From: Isochrysis galbana | Lineage: Eukaryota > Haptophyta > Isochrysidales > Isochrysidaceae | Assembly: GCA_018136815.1 (NCBI GenBank) | Contig: CM030943.1 | Location: forward strand, 1,541,975-1,605,974 | Length of the DNA: 64,000 nt | Direction: 5' to 3' | Shown: positions 54,401-64,000 of the stretch, in pieces | How positions within the stretch are numbered: position 1 is the stretch's first letter | How the letters are laid out: each line of letters opens with the position of its first letter | Position numbers and translations under genes: made by a program | Notes under the pieces: model-generated | Told to the model about the DNA's origin: nothing | The model's input: the letters and a program-made list of their open reading frames with translations, nothing else | Databases searched by the model: none

Positions 54401-55442
54401 TTCGTCGGAGATGGCCTTGGACATGTTCATCCGCTTGATTGTGACGCGTTATGGAGTCCCTAGGCAGCTTCGAACCGACGCCGGTTCGAATCTATGTTCG
54501 GTTCTTGTTTCGCGTATTCTGGAGCTCACCGGGACTGATTTGTCGAGTACAGAGCCGTATCGACATGAGGGTGTAGGCTTCGTCGAACGCGCTCAGCAAA
54601 CGCTCATTCGTTTGATGCGCGCCTCGAACGAGGGTGGCGGTCATTGGGTCGACCATTTGCCGTTCCTACTCCTCTCGTTGAGGGCTTCTTCCGGTCGTGT
54701 CACCTCCCGGTCTCCAGCGTCTTTGATCTTTGGGCGTGAGCTGCGTCTGCCCGCTCAACTCTCTGATCCGAAGTCTGTTTCGCCAACTGCTCTCGAGGCG
54801 GCGTCCGCCGACGTTCGCTCGTACGCATCCAGGCTCAATGCGAGCCTCCGCCTCTCTTGGTCCAGCGCTCTCGAGGCTACCCTAGCCGCTCAGGCTGAGT
54901 CGGTCCGTGACGCTACGATCAAGTCTCAAAGACCAGCTCGTTTCGAACCTGGGGATCGCGTCTGCCTGCGATTACCAGGCCATGCCAACAAGTTGCAATT
55001 CATCTACTCGGGTCCCTACCGCGTTGTAGAGGCTCTGTCCGACACTAGGTACCGACTCCGTGATTTGGAGAACCGGTTAGTCAAGGAGGAGGTGCATATC
55101 TCGAACCTCCGGCCGTATCATACTTTCGTTGATGAAGAGCCGCTGGCTGACGACGAGTACATCGTTGAAAAGTTGCTCGATCGTCGTAGCCATGGCGATT
55201 CCACCGAGTACCTCGTGAAGTGGCGTGGCTATTCTCTTCGAGAAGCCACCTGGGAGCCTCGTTCCGAGTTGCTCCGTCGTTGTTCTGATTTGCTTGATGA
55301 TTATGATCGCTCCGTCGAAGAGACTTGTCCAGAAGATGTTGAGTCCCCGGAAGCAACTTCTTCGTCGGCCAGGAATACTCCTCTTCCTCCCGTTCTCGAT
55401 GCGCCGTCTTCGCGCACTCGATCCAGGCTCCATTCTCGTTGA
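51492..55442 (+). CDS. Retroelement B pol polyprotein: RT, RNase H, integrase, chromodomain
   Basis: Open for 1316 codons. The reverse transcriptase has SVRFCVDYRDTNAK, FLPFGIQSGPSYMCRLMD and the catalytic YLDD (residues 393-396). RNase H follows with VKTDGASKLGIAGILSQ, TVTEIELLAALESIR and FKLVVDHSALRWL. The integrase has the H-H-C-C finger (His 863 to CHEC about 898) and an exact D,D-35-E triad (Asp 930, Asp 996, Glu 1032). A chromodomain lies at about 1221-1280 (YIVEKLLDRR, YLVKWRGYSLREATWEP), which in chromoviruses directs integration to marked chromatin. No internal stop is present, so the copy is young or still functional in pol. The ATG at 51492 is probably not the true start, since pol normally follows the protease in a polyprotein. 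Confidence 0.93.
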   Translation: MSPGQPLTVDFLERSTGTRETPGGSEGEAAADARQPLYTPLFESADEFAAKAPASTSSEYLLYTEQAVTIPAFHRATIWVRVPLALRDHSDCAMLVDRLPNREALDSSSLVMPTVVTPTDDHRIAVTIVHTGVDALTLPSLHPIASLQVRFKLHRGWTPTGSEGDGDPVTALSEEQRSLLDSATIDPDRLLSDDQREEVRQLLARRIKAFALHPGAPNHTHVLEVELPLNPGAVPHRHAPSRVGRAGELIIEEEVAKMEAAGIIRKSNSAWASRVVLVSKKDGSVRFCVDYRDTNAKLRVEDSPLPLIVEAIDRLASGQGPLSSLFLCTLDLASGFWGIPIKESHKHITAFTTHRGKYEFNFLPFGIQSGPSYMCRLMDIVLGALAWEICMPYLDDVGIWSTGVGPSEEARAQASFEQMLHRLDLVLERLEWAGLTCKMSKCVFFATSTEYLGHVVSREGLKMDPKKVAAVADIDPSSINSLEAVRSFLGLCSYYRRFIRQFAAKAAPLTALTRKGCDVAKESQSEECRRAIQELKTAITSEPVLTPPRDDRPFIVKTDGASKLGIAGILSQLGDDNRERVVGYYARSLTSAERHWTVTEIELLAALESIRNWRPYLWGRRFKLVVDHSALRWLHTMKDQVAGGPASRLTRWALKLAEYRFDVEHKPGAVHQDADGLSRLASLEPEHEDEPLAGPASLAVREPGSESLAEHERSHPVAAITRSVATARGLQALDRSRRRASDSGPAIQSSYLAPGTPTSEEMRAALAEDPFVEPLLGSGETVNHEPSGLGSPPPAAASGPIAEDDSCSSSVAPVPAQQSKMFRRFVVHDGLVYYRTVLDSTDPDSLVLYVPPSLRSRYLFAYHDRSGHLGVSRMSGLLRTRVYWPGMSSDVASYVRECHECTLAKPLPRALASPSGLSVGTYPFDVVYCDVLSLAPTHNFVPGVSGYDKLVVFIDSLTRWIEAEPSNGDPSSEMALDMFIRLIVTRYGVPRQLRTDAGSNLCSVLVSRILELTGTDLSSTEPYRHEGVGFVERAQQTLIRLMRASNEGGGHWVDHLPFLLLSLRASSGRVTSRSPASLIFGRELRLPAQLSDPKSVSPTALEAASADVRSYASRLNASLRLSWSSALEATLAAQAESVRDATIKSQRPARFEPGDRVCLRLPGHANKLQFIYSGPYRVVEALSDTRYRLRDLENRLVKEEVHISNLRPYHTFVDEEPLADDEYIVEKLLDRRSHGDSTEYLVKWRGYSLREATWEPRSELLRRCSDLLDDYDRSVEETCPEDVESPEATSSSARNTPLPPVLDAPSSRTRSRLHSR

Positions 55443-56369
55443 TCCCATGTCTTGGGTAAGGGACCCGTCCCTCTAGGCTAGCCCCACGCCTCGGCTAGGG
55501 CTCCGAGTTCAAATTTCTGTCAGAGCGAATCATGGAGGTGCTGAACGCGTGCTGCCTGCGCTCTACACCCGGCGCAACACCCGAGCAAAGCTCCTGTAAA
55601 AGGGAGAAGTGGGTGGGGCAGTGCGTACGAAAGAGGCCGCCGCGTTAAGCCGCCGATTTCGTGCTCGCTTTGGATCCAAAGGGTGTTCTTGTCTCCACGT
55701 TTCGCTCGCTATGTTCCGTTGCTTCTTGTTCCGATTCTGACCTCTGGTCAGCTCAGGTTCCAGTTTCCAGGTCTCTGTTTCCAGGTTCACCGCTCGACAT
55801 CGGGAGACGTCTCGATCTTAGTCGGGGGGTGTCGCATTCATCCTAGATGATGCGATTTCCAGGCTCTTGTTTCCAGGTCCTTCGCCGTGCGGCCACACGG
55901 TGAAGCTCAGGTACATCTAGGTTGGTAGGGTTCGTCCCTAGCGATCTAGAATTCGAGTTCTCGTTTCGTTCCTTCTAGCCTGTCTGTCAGGTCTAGATTC
56001 CAGGTTTCCTCCTTTCGGGTAATCTTGACCCAAAGGAGCCAGGTCGCCTGTCACTCGCTGCGCGCTTGTCTCAGGCTCTCAGGTTACCTTGTGAAGGCTT
56101 GTTTAGCTTCTTGCAAGGCTTGTTGTTTCTTGTTGGGTTCCGGTTCTTTCTTGGGACCTGCTGACTTTCGTTGTCGTCCAGGCCTGTTCTTCGTAGGTTC
56201 TGCTTGGCCTGGTTAGGGTTTCGTTGCCTTCCCGCGTTCGGCGTTTGGCGTTGGCGTTCGGAAATTTCCTCTCACATTCCCTAGGTCCGCTACCCTTGGC
56301 TTGTAGGTCCTTGCTTCTTTCTTCTCGGTCAAGGTTTTGGCGAGCGAGTCGGTTGCTCTAGCCGCTCGA

Positions 56370-56455
56370 GATTTGAGGTTTAATTTGCCATCTCCCCTTG
56401 GAGACCGGTGTAGGTTCGCTTCCTAGGTGAGGGAATCTTTCCCCTTGATGCAAGT
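56370..56455 (+). repeat. R2-like segment in the retroelement 3' region
   Basis: GGTTTAATTTGCCATCTCCC, CTTGGAGA, GTAGGTTCGCT and GGTGAGGGAATCTTTC match 2125-2195. This links R2 to this retroelement family. Confidence 0.7.
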
Positions 56456-56604
56456 TACATGCAAGCCTTGGCCCCTTTGGTGTTTCTTCCCCTTGGTTGC
56501 TACTCAGGGTTGTTCGTTAGAAGCGTCTAGAAGGTTCACGCTCAACGGCAAGATTTCCTCTGTCGTGAAGACATCTCGTTGCGATCTGTATCCAAAGTGA
56601 TCGC

Positions 56605-57154
56605 CGTGGTCGCGCGACATGACGCTCCCCTTCGGACTCTCCGCTACGTGGGAAGTTACAACGGAGACACGCTCCGGCCGTCGCTGCGGAGTCTCTCTCT
56701 CTCTCTCGCTCTCTCTCTCCGTCTCTCGCGACGTGTTTGAGTTAATCGGTGATTTGGGGTCGCGGTTGCTTGATAATTTGCTTTGTTTGGGTGAATGATT
56801 CCGGTGTGTTCGTGGGTCGGTGTATCCTGTTGTTCTCAGCTCCGTTGTCCGTCGTTGTTCGCTGCGTCGCTGCACTCAAGCAGCTTAGGCTCCCTCCCTG
56901 AGGGAAGAGTTCTTTGTAGGTCTAACAATCTCTTACAACCCAACACACTAGGGCCGCTAGGAGCGCCTCGCCGCCCCACAGCCCTTCGTTCGCCGTTCGT
57001 TCCCCGTCCAGACACCCAAATGGGGTTGCCCGACCCAGTCCAGAATTTCATTCACCCGACTCCCGGTGGGGAGGAGGGCCAAAGCGCCGCGCTAGCCGCC
57101 GGTGCTGCTCGCGACGGAGTGGCTCAGAGCCCTCCGGCTCCGCTCGACTCGACA
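56605..57154 (-). mobile_element. Inverted LTR and gag leader of a second retroelement copy
   Basis: The minus strand from 57154 (TGTCGAGTCGAG) reads like 10794-11330 of element A. It passes the (GA)n leader tract and reaches the gag ATG context (GCGTCATGTCGCG), after which similarity stops at about 56605. It therefore belongs to an element pointing opposite to pol B and truncated at the junction. Confidence 0.8.
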
Positions 57155-57401
57155 ACTTTGTACTACCGCAACAAGAAAACTCTGACGGTCTAAGGGCACA
57201 GCGCCTAGACCCCCACGACTCCCGCCCCCGGCCTCCTCCTCCATCCCCCACGCCCCCCACCCCGCGCCCCGCCCTCCCCCGCGAGGGCGCGCCTGCCCGC
57301 CCGCCCGCGCGGCGGCGCGCGCTCTCCTCGCCCCCCTCTTCTCTCTGCTCCCCCCCGCCCCCCCCCCCACCTCTACCCCCTCCCCCCACTAATCCCCACG
57401 C
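57155..57401. promoter_or_regulatory. GC-rich upstream region of the proline dehydrogenase gene
   Basis: C-rich DNA (CCCGCCCGCCCGCGCGG and similar) fills the gap between the LTR end and the start codon, so the gene's promoter must be within it or within the LTR. No defined motif is visible. Confidence 0.35.
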
Positions 57402-59083
57402 ATGCGTACGGCCTGCGGACTGAGGGCCCTTCCCGCCCCTCAGCTGCTCCGCTCGGCAGCTGTCCTGCACGCCTGCCAGTCTGACCTGCTGCTTGGCGGC
57501 GTGCGCGCGCTGCTTGGCCCGCGCGCGCTGCCGCTCGTCGGTCTCGCCGCCGCGCGCCTCGCGCGTGCCACCGTCTTCCGCCAGTTTGTCGCTGGAGAGA
57601 GCCTGGCGGAGGTGGCCGCCGCTGCAAAGGAGCTGAAAGTCTCGGGCATTCGTTGTATTGTCGATCACTCGACCGAGGAGTCGGAGGCCGCAAGCGCACG
57701 AGCACTCAATCTTCAGGCCAAGCTCAATATGCTCAGCACGGTGAGCCACGAGCTCGACGAGCGCTGCGCCTTCATGCCAGTCAAGCTGACGGCGTTGGTG
57801 TCACCTGCGCTCTTGGAGCGCATCGCCGCCGTGGTGGAGGGCCAGCCACTGCTCGCCGGCAATGGCACCGATCTCCCAGCGGTGATAGATGCGGCACAGC
57901 TTTTGCCTGCTGAGCGAGCTGATCTCGAGGACTCATTCGATGCGTTGCATGCACTATGCGGTCGAGCCTCCTCCGTAGGGATAGGGTTGCTGTTCGACGC
58001 AGAGCAAACCCACCGGCAACCAGCGATTCATTTGATCGCTCGGCTTCTCATGCGCGAATGGAATCGCGGGGCCTTCACAGTTGTTTACGACACACACCAA
58101 GCTTACCTTGTTGGCACGCGGGAGCGCATCCAAGCAGAGCTCGAGCTTGCGCAACTTCACGGCTACACGTTGGGCGTCAAGCTCGTCCGAGGTGCATACC
58201 GAGCGACCGAGATGGCAAGAGGTTCCACACGACTGCAGCCGAGTAAGGAAGCCACCGATGATGAGTATAATCGTTGCGCAGCGCTGCTTCTTGAGGCTGC
58301 GCTCCGCCCGCTTGCACCAAAAGTGTGCAGCAGCGCAACAGCGCCATTTGTCAGAGATCCCTTCCATTGCTTCGAGCTCGAAAAATCTCGAAGTAGCAAG
58401 GCGGTGGAGAAGCCGAACGCTGAAGCGCGGTTCTCATCATTGGCCGTATCCATCAAGACACCGGTCAGCTCACCGTCTCCTACGACCGCTTCACTCATTC
58501 TTGCCACGCACAACCGGCCCTCGACATTTGCGGTCGCTGACGCTCTGTTAACGCTAGGGCAACCCTTGAACCACCAGGGGGTGCACTTTGCCCAAATCCT
58601 CGGTGAGAACATGATTGGCCAGCCACCACACGGACAGGCGCACTTACCCGCTGTGCAGCAAAGCAAAAGCACTCCACCATGACATCCCGATTTTTTCGTA
58701 ACCCACCCGTGCCTCGACCTCGCCAGATTCGGCTTGAACGCTGCCACGCCACCTGGTTGGGTGCATTTCATTGCCTAAGATGCCTCGTCAACGGTTGCTT
58801 GCGCTTGGACTCACCGTTGGCTCGTCCGCCCCTCCTAGGCATGGCTGACGACATCACATATACGCTTGGTCTCACTGGCTACAATGCCTACAAACTTTTG
58901 CCTTTCGGCGAGTTCTCTCAGATTTTACCTTGGCTATTCCGTCGTCTCGATGAGAATCGAGATATACTTGCGGCAGCGGCGATAGAGCGACCACTATTAC
59001 GACACGAGATTTGGCGACGAGCTGCAACCGCTCTTGTCTCTCGTGATGTCCGTGATGTGACGCTTGGTGGTGTTCGGATGTAG
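57402..59083 (+). CDS. PRODH: Proline dehydrogenase, mitochondrial
   Basis: FAD enzyme oxidising proline to pyrroline-5-carboxylate in mitochondria, the first step of proline catabolism. Two exons, 57402-58602 and 58839-59083 (phase 1), about 481 residues. The N-terminus is rich in Arg, Leu and Ala without acids, fitting a mitochondrial presequence. Family motifs run in order: IRCIVDHSTEES, MPVKLTAL, LLFDAEQTHRQPAI, VVYDTHQAYLVGT, LGVKLVRGAYRATEMAR, ATHN, GVHFAQILG joined by splicing to MADDITYTLGLTGYNAYKL, and FRRLDENRDIL with the C-terminal Arg-containing helix. About 55 extra residues lie between the EYNRC helix and ATHN, rich in Ser and Ala. The start is the first ATG after the LTR junction. 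Secure. Confidence 0.94.
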
Positions 59084-59399
59084 TCATTCGGACGTCGAGG
59101 AGGGATGCAGAATGCAAAGGCAAGGATGTCCAGTCAATGGGCCCCGTTTCTTTTCATCACTTGACGACAAGAAACTCGGCTCGTTCTTTCTACACTATGA
59201 CTCACGTTCGCTCACGCATCGACTCACCCCAACTTCAAAGTTGATTTGCTTGTTCATCGTCTCACTGCGCTCGGGCTTTGAACCTATTTCAACCCTTACT
59301 TGCGGTATCTCACCCCTACATACAACTTCCCTCGCCCCCTTGCCTTGCGGTTGCGGCGAACTCCCCTCGTGGCACTACTGCCCATTGCTTAGACTTAGA

Positions 59400-59560
59400 G
59401 CTTAGAAAAGAGAACCTTTTAACAATCTCGCCCCGCGCGTGGCCTTGGGATTATTAACTACAGTAGCCACGCCCATTTCCCTTCCTCTCCCTCACTCCCC
59501 GCCTTGCGGCATCTCCCCTTGTGCTCTACGTAGGGGCCCTGGTAGTGGGGGGGGCTGGCT
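59400..59560 (-). repeat. Dispersed repeat R1, copy
   Basis: GAACCTTTTAACAATCTCGCC, AGCCACGCCC, CGCCTTGCGGC, GTGCTCTACGTAGGGGCC. Confidence 0.7.
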
Positions 59561-60702
59561 TGGGCGGGGTGCACCGGTCCCCAGTGGAGTGTTCTCGCCT
59601 TCCTCCTGTGCCTCTGAGTGGCCCGTTTCGTCTCCCATGTGCTGGCGTGCGTGTTACGACGTTAATATTTTGTCTCTCGCTATCGGCGTTCGTCGCTGAT
59701 CGCTGATCGCTGAGAGGAAGTCGCGTTCCATCAAAAGAGGGCCAGGTGATAGTTTTGTTTTCACTCAGAATGTCTAGCGTGAGGTAGGAATGCCTGAACA
59801 ATTCCTCCAATGAGTATTATGATTACAAGCTAATTATTATACCCCGCCACAATTTACCATTTTTTGCGCAGCACCCCCTAGCAACCCCAGTTACGCATGC
59901 TGAGTTTTCATCTTCGTCGTCTTTTTCTCACACCCCTCATCCTCGATCCTATTGTCAATGTCGTTCTCCTGGCAGGAGGCGATGTCGCTTGGCTGATCTT
60001 GGATGGCGAGGTCCGTGATGCGTGAGAGGACGGCCTTCCGGTTCTCCATGTAGAGTTTGCCAGCTGCTCGGCGCACTTGCACCCTAGGAGCACCGGCACA
60101 TCCACCGCCGCCGCCGTCCCCGCCGCCTCCGCCGCCCTCGGCGCCTCCTCCACCGCCCTCTCCTCCTCCTCCCCCGCCGCCGTCGTCACCTCCGCCACCA
60201 CTTCCGCCACCTTCACCCAACTCGCCCCCACCGCCCCCATCGCCTCCTCCACCCTCGTTCCCACCGCGCGTGCCGCTGGGAGCACCCGCACATCCACCGC
60301 CACCGCCGTCTCTGCCAAGGTGTCGTTCCGTCAATTGTGGGACACCAGTCGAATTGAGCGATCAAATGTCCACAATTGTATAATGGAGCATTGTTTAAAA
60401 CTAAACTTTGAAATTAAATTGTTTTAAAATTATCACAGAAGAACAACTTTTTTTCTCTGCTTTCCCCGCGCCCCGAGGGAGACGCCGTGTCAAGGCTTTT
60501 CCTCTGCGTTTCCTCTAAGGCCGACAACTACATAAACACCAAACTGGTTGGGATGTTGAGGTGCTGCGTGCAGCACTAAGGGTGTGTGCGAACAGTTTTT
60601 TACCCGTATGCCGGCCGGAAACGCAGACTGTGTCCTCTCACAGGGGTTCTCTTGAGCAGATCAGTATTCCAACCATCAGACTGCATATTCTTCAGTGCAT
60701 CT

Positions 60703-60918
60703 TCATGTGTACGCCGCCGCTCGGCTCGCGTTCGCCATGTACCGGGCCTGCGGCGCCAGGTCGAGCTCCTGCACCGACTGAGTCGAGCTCCACTCCTCGT
60801 CGGCCGTCTCCACCAGCTCGCGCAGCAGCTCGCGCAGGTCGTCCGCGCACTCCTCGCACTGGGGGCCTCGCGCCCCCCTCTCTCCATCGCGGACACCCCC
60901 CGGGGTGGGCCCGTACAT
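60703..60918 (-). other. Possible terminal exon of an unrecognised gene
   Basis: The minus strand reads CEECADDLRELLRELVETAD, then DLAPQARYMANASRAAAYT and a stop. It has a helical, amphipathic pattern and protein-like composition, unlike the neighbouring composition-driven ORFs. No family is recognised and no upstream exon was found, so it may be chance. Confidence 0.25.
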
Positions 60919-61143
60919 TCAACCTCAGCCCCTGCCCTCTGGCAGGGCTTGGGCAATCATCACTCTGGCCCAGACCCCTAGTGGGCGCGGGCCGCGAGCC
61001 GCACTCCCAAGCCCGCATGGGCCAGTTCTCGTACTGACTCCCCCCCCCATCCCTGGTCGCCAGGCAGACAGGGGACTCAGGGCGGCACCCAAGGCCAGCG
61101 AGGCGAGCGAGGGAGAGGCAGGGGGGGCCAGGGGCTGAGCCCC

Positions 61144-61233
61144 AGCCTCCACTGCCCCCTGAGCTGCCCCTGCTGGCCCTCTAGGCGCCCCTGAAGGACC
61201 TCTGAGAGCAGGCCATGGCGCGCCGCATGGCGA
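61144..61233 (+). repeat. Dispersed repeat R6, copy
   Basis: Almost identical to 36130-36218. The extension to its left (about 61060-61143) also resembles 29740-29830. Confidence 0.85.
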
Positions 61234-61689
61234 CGCGCCGAAGGGACCGGGGCGGAAGAGAATGGAACGAGGGAGAGGGGGGGGGGGGGGGGGGGGATTT
61301 GCATGCACGCATGCACCCCCCCCGATGGAGTGCGGTGAGAAACGAGACCCGTTTGCATTAGCAAACGGGCGGAGAGGGGCGGCTGGCGACAGGAGGGAGA
61401 TGGGAAGGGAGCGGCTCAAGACGTCTTGGGATACACCTATGGCAGGTATCCTCGGGGCGCAGTTGATTATTTCTCGAGAACCGCTCGCGGCGTGAGCTGG
61501 TAAGGGCCGTTCTTCTTCTTTGACGAGAGGTTCCTCCCCGCCCCCCCCCGGTGCTTTTTCCCGGAGAGTCGCCCGACGTAGGTCGGTCCGCCTCAATGGG
61601 TTTTCCCTCATTTTAACTTGTGGGGAGTTAGAATGGGAGCCGGGGGCATGCGAGGGCGGGAGATATGGAGGGGTGCATAGGTGTATGTA

Positions 61690-61790
61690 TCTGTGTCAAC
61701 AACACGCGCCAAGGTGTACGTGTACGGGCAGGTGCGCTGAGGGCTGTCGTGTTAGTACCGGGCTAGTGAGAGTAGTGGTACTAATGCTCA
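61690..61790 (-). repeat. Dispersed repeat R3, copy 3 (inverted)
   Basis: The complement gives AGTACCACTACTCTCACTAG, ACACGAC, CTCAGCGCAC, GTACACCTTGGCGCGTGTTG, matching 22600-22690. Confidence 0.65.
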
Positions 61791-62526
61791 GTTAGATTAT
61801 TAACTAGTTAACTGCTTCTCCTAGTCCCTAGCCTCGAGGGCTTCGGACCCGCAGCACTAGGATTAAACCAGCACAGACCAGAGAACTCCGACAAAAACAA
61901 AACTAATTCCTACCGTCCTCACAGAGGGAGCCCAGCTTCTTCTTCTGGGTCTCTCTTTGTCCTCTTGTTCTTCCCTCTCCTCGCCAACGTTTCTCTCACT
62001 TTGAGGCGCAAGGAGAAGGATTACAGATTTGTTGGAGAGAGAAAATGGATAGATTTGTAGTCTGACAGTCAGTCTCAAAGGTTTGTGCTTCCTCACACAC
62101 ACACATGTGGTGAGAAAGCCACAGAGGGAAAAAGAACGATTCGTTAGAGATGAAAAGCGAATGATTTCGCCCCTCGCTCTCTCTCTCCTCTCCTCCTCCT
62201 CTCTCTCCTCGCTTTCTTCTCTTCTCGCTGGAGACTGCTAGACTAGCTAAGAACCCCCCCCCCCCCCGCCCACACCAGAAAGAGAGAGGAGCCCTACTCT
62301 CTCTCTCTCTCTTGTGTCTTCTCTTCTCTCTCTCTCGCAGCCGCTCCCTTCTCCTCCCTCTGATATAGGAATACCTACTACTCTTCTTCCTCTTTCTCTC
62401 TCCTCTCTCTCTCTTGCACCTTTTAGCCCCAATCCTCATCTCCCCTCCCGGCCGCGCCGCCCGTCCCCCCTTCCCCTCTCGCTCCCTCTCCCCCCCTCCC
62501 CCTTCTTCCCTTCTCCCCTTCGTCTT

Positions 62527-64000
62527 ATGCTCCACTCTCCCACCGTCGTCTGGCTTACTTCTGCCGCGCGCGAAGCCTCGTACCGCCTCGCCAGGCTGCT
62601 GCCAGATAGCGGAGACACACTGCGCCACGAGGCTCCGGTGAGCAGAGGGAGCCCACGCCCCGGGCAGGCTGATGGAGGGCGCGCGCACGGCCCAGACTGA
62701 TGCAATGTGAACCCAAAGGAAAGGAAGGGCGTGCTTCACAGCCTGGAAACGGACGCTGGTTCTGAGGTCTGGCATGCCCAGTGGTCCTATGGGCGAAAGA
62801 GCGGGTTGCAGTGGGTGTGGTGCGAGAGGCCCTGTCTGCCCCGAGGCAAACGATCCGGCGGGGATGAGCACGTGGCCCTACGTGCCCAATAGCTGTATGT
62901 GGTGCCGCCCTCCTTGCCGATCGGCTCAGTAAGGGCAGGCGTTGGGCCTGGCCTGGCGCAACAGGGGAGGGTGGGCTGGGCACGGAGCAGATGTGTTGCC
63001 TGCCAAGTTACCCAAAGGGTGTTGATGTAGTCGGGAGCTGTGGAGCCCGCTCCGACGAGGGCTATGGCGCTGGCTACGCGCGGGTGGATGAAGTCATGGG
63101 TCCTCACTTGCCTACCTCTGCCCCGCAGGCTTCTGTCCTCTCCTCCTCGTTCTCCTCGGGCTTGCATGCAGAGGCGGCAGTGCGCAGCTGCCTTTGGTTT
63201 ACCTATAGGTCTGGATTCGATCCCATCCCCGCCACACAATTCACCTCTGACGCTGGATGGGGGTGCATGATGCGGAGCGGCCAGATGATCGTCGGAGCGG
63301 CGCTGCTCCGCCTCAAGCGGGCAGAGCTCGCAGCGGCCGAGCGGGACACTGCCGAGGGCACTAGGGCGGCAGCTGAGGCGTATGCCAAAGAGATTAGGGC
63401 ACCGGCCGATAGGGCGGGGGTGCTGGTCGAAGAGGCCGAGGAGCCAGCTGAGGGCACCGATGTGCCGACCGCACAGGCGCCGGCCGCTCAAACGCAAGGC
63501 ATGCAAGCGCCAGCCTCACAGGCGCAGGCCGTGCAGGCGCAGGCCGCGCAGGCGTCATCCAAAGAGGCGCCGGCTGTGCAGGCACTGGCCGAAGAGGCGC
63601 TGGCGAAAGAGGCGCCGGCCAAAAAGGTGCTGGCCGATGAGGCGCTGGCCGAAAAGGCCCCAGCCGAGGACCCCGAGGCGCCGACTATGCGAAGCATCAT
63701 AGACGAGGTCGAGGCGCTGCCTTTCGACCTCGGCACCGAGCATGAGGCCGCCATCGTCCGCCTCTTTGCCGACTCGCTCGACGCCCAGTTCTCACTCATG
63801 AGGATCACTCTCGAGGGGGCCAAGCAGGGCATCGCGATTGGCAATTGGATGGGTCCAGCGTCCATCGCGCAGGTGCTCGCACAGCTGTCCGCACGGGGAG
63901 GCGCTGTGACTCCGCGAGCAGATGTGCCGGGCGTGTACGGCAACGACTCCGACGCCAGCGCGAAAGGATCGAGCTATGCCGCCTCGTTGGCTGAGCATCG
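62527..64000 (+). CDS. ATG4: ATG4-type autophagy cysteine protease, 3' partial
   Basis: ATG4 cleaves the C-terminus of ATG8 and later removes it from lipid. Proposed exons: 62527-62637 and 63129 to the window edge (phase 0). Recognition rests on LWFTYRSGFDPI followed by QFTSDAGWGCMMRSGQM, with the catalytic Cys at about residue 83, and further on IAIGNWMGPASIAQVLAQL, equivalent to IGQWFGPNTVAQVL. The Asp-x-His part lies beyond 64000. Between these motifs sits an insertion of roughly 100 residues, Ala/Gln/Glu/Lys-rich with short repeats (QAQAVQAQAAQA, EEALAKEAPAKK), encoded at about 63310-63680. The usual WLLGxxY block before LWFTYR is not visible, so exon 1 may be wrong or another small exon may lie in 62638-63128. 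Confidence 0.87.

Larger units (their letters stand above)
51170..56600 (+). mobile_element. Ty3/gypsy chromovirus-type LTR retroelement B (gag missing)
   Basis: Begins inside the hAT ORF with the C-terminal half of a retropepsin (about 51180-51350: HSFAVIEGNAMLLLGNDFL). The catalytic D-S/T-G part is not present. It continues with an open pol (51492-55442) and a 3' region with CCAGGTTCCAGG-like words. The 3' region reaches about 56600, where an inverted LTR/leader starts. No same-orientation LTR is seen on either side. Its post-protease block (51712-51955) is nearly identical to 13248-13490 in element A, so both belong to one family. Confidence 0.8.
59084..62526. other. Long intergenic region with repeats and composition-driven ORFs
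   Basis: 59400-59560 is R1. 60100-60310 is a CCGCC-rich tract that reads as poly-Gly on the minus strand. 60703-60918 may hold an exon (next entry). 61060-61235 is R6, 61276-61303 is mostly G, and 61690-61790 is R3. 62170-62530 is a TCTCTC/CTCCCC tract upstream of ATG4. No secure gene. Confidence 0.55.

Noticed and set aside
59891-60383. Gly-rich (minus) and Pro-rich (plus) ORFs
   Set aside because: Both come from the same CCGCC-rich tract. A short non-repetitive tail (minus strand, LYMENRKAVLSRITDLA) looks more protein-like, but I found no family or partner exon.

Overview
The window is nuclear DNA of a photosynthetic, flagellated eukaryotic microalga, most likely a haptophyte. This is inferred from gene content. 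There is a fucoxanthin-chlorophyll a/c light-harvesting gene, an intraflagellar-transport gene, and a SAR1-type GTPase with an added secretory leader, as expected for a cell whose red-derived plastid lies inside the endomembrane system. Genes are GC-rich and mostly split by short GT-AG introns. The species cannot be read from the sequence, and another red-plastid lineage such as a stramenopile is not excluded.

Layout: 1-1365 is the 3' end of an ABC1/UbiB-type atypical kinase gene (+). 3304-6682 is IFT56/TTC26 in ten exons (+). 7750-8753 is a three-exon light-harvesting gene (-). 10794-13690 is a rearranged LTR retroelement with gag and a phage-type DNA-methylase-like domain. 13945-18708 encodes a very large RING/TRAF-zinc-finger/TPR protein (-). 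19786-20732 is a leucine-rich-repeat gene (-). 21629-22372 is SAR1-like (+). 23969-24460 is the BED-finger end of a hAT transposase. 25565-26590 is an alpha/beta hydrolase (-). 27676-28497 and 28754-29650 are two non-autonomous hAT elements with perfect 8-bp target-site duplications. 31315-33812 and 38112-40558 are tandem paralogues (-) encoding polytopic membrane proteins with a cytoplasmic TIR-like domain; the second carries a frameshift. 41727-44494 holds two more hAT transposase pieces. 45707-47286 is an F-box/beta-helix gene (+). 49934-57154 is a hAT transposase broken by a Ty3/gypsy chromovirus whose pol is still open, followed by an inverted LTR. 57402-59083 is proline dehydrogenase (+). 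62527-64000 is the 5' part of ATG4 (+), running off the right edge.

The spaces between genes are filled with low-complexity tracts, microsatellites and at least five dispersed repeat families with copies in both orientations. There is no operon-like organisation. The genes are unrelated housekeeping genes (flagellum, light harvesting, autophagy, proline catabolism, trafficking) set in transposon-rich DNA. The most unusual items are the membrane TIR-like pair, the retroelement carrying a methylase-like domain behind an in-frame amber codon, the leader-bearing SAR1 with an altered switch I, and the RING-TRAF-TPR fusion.
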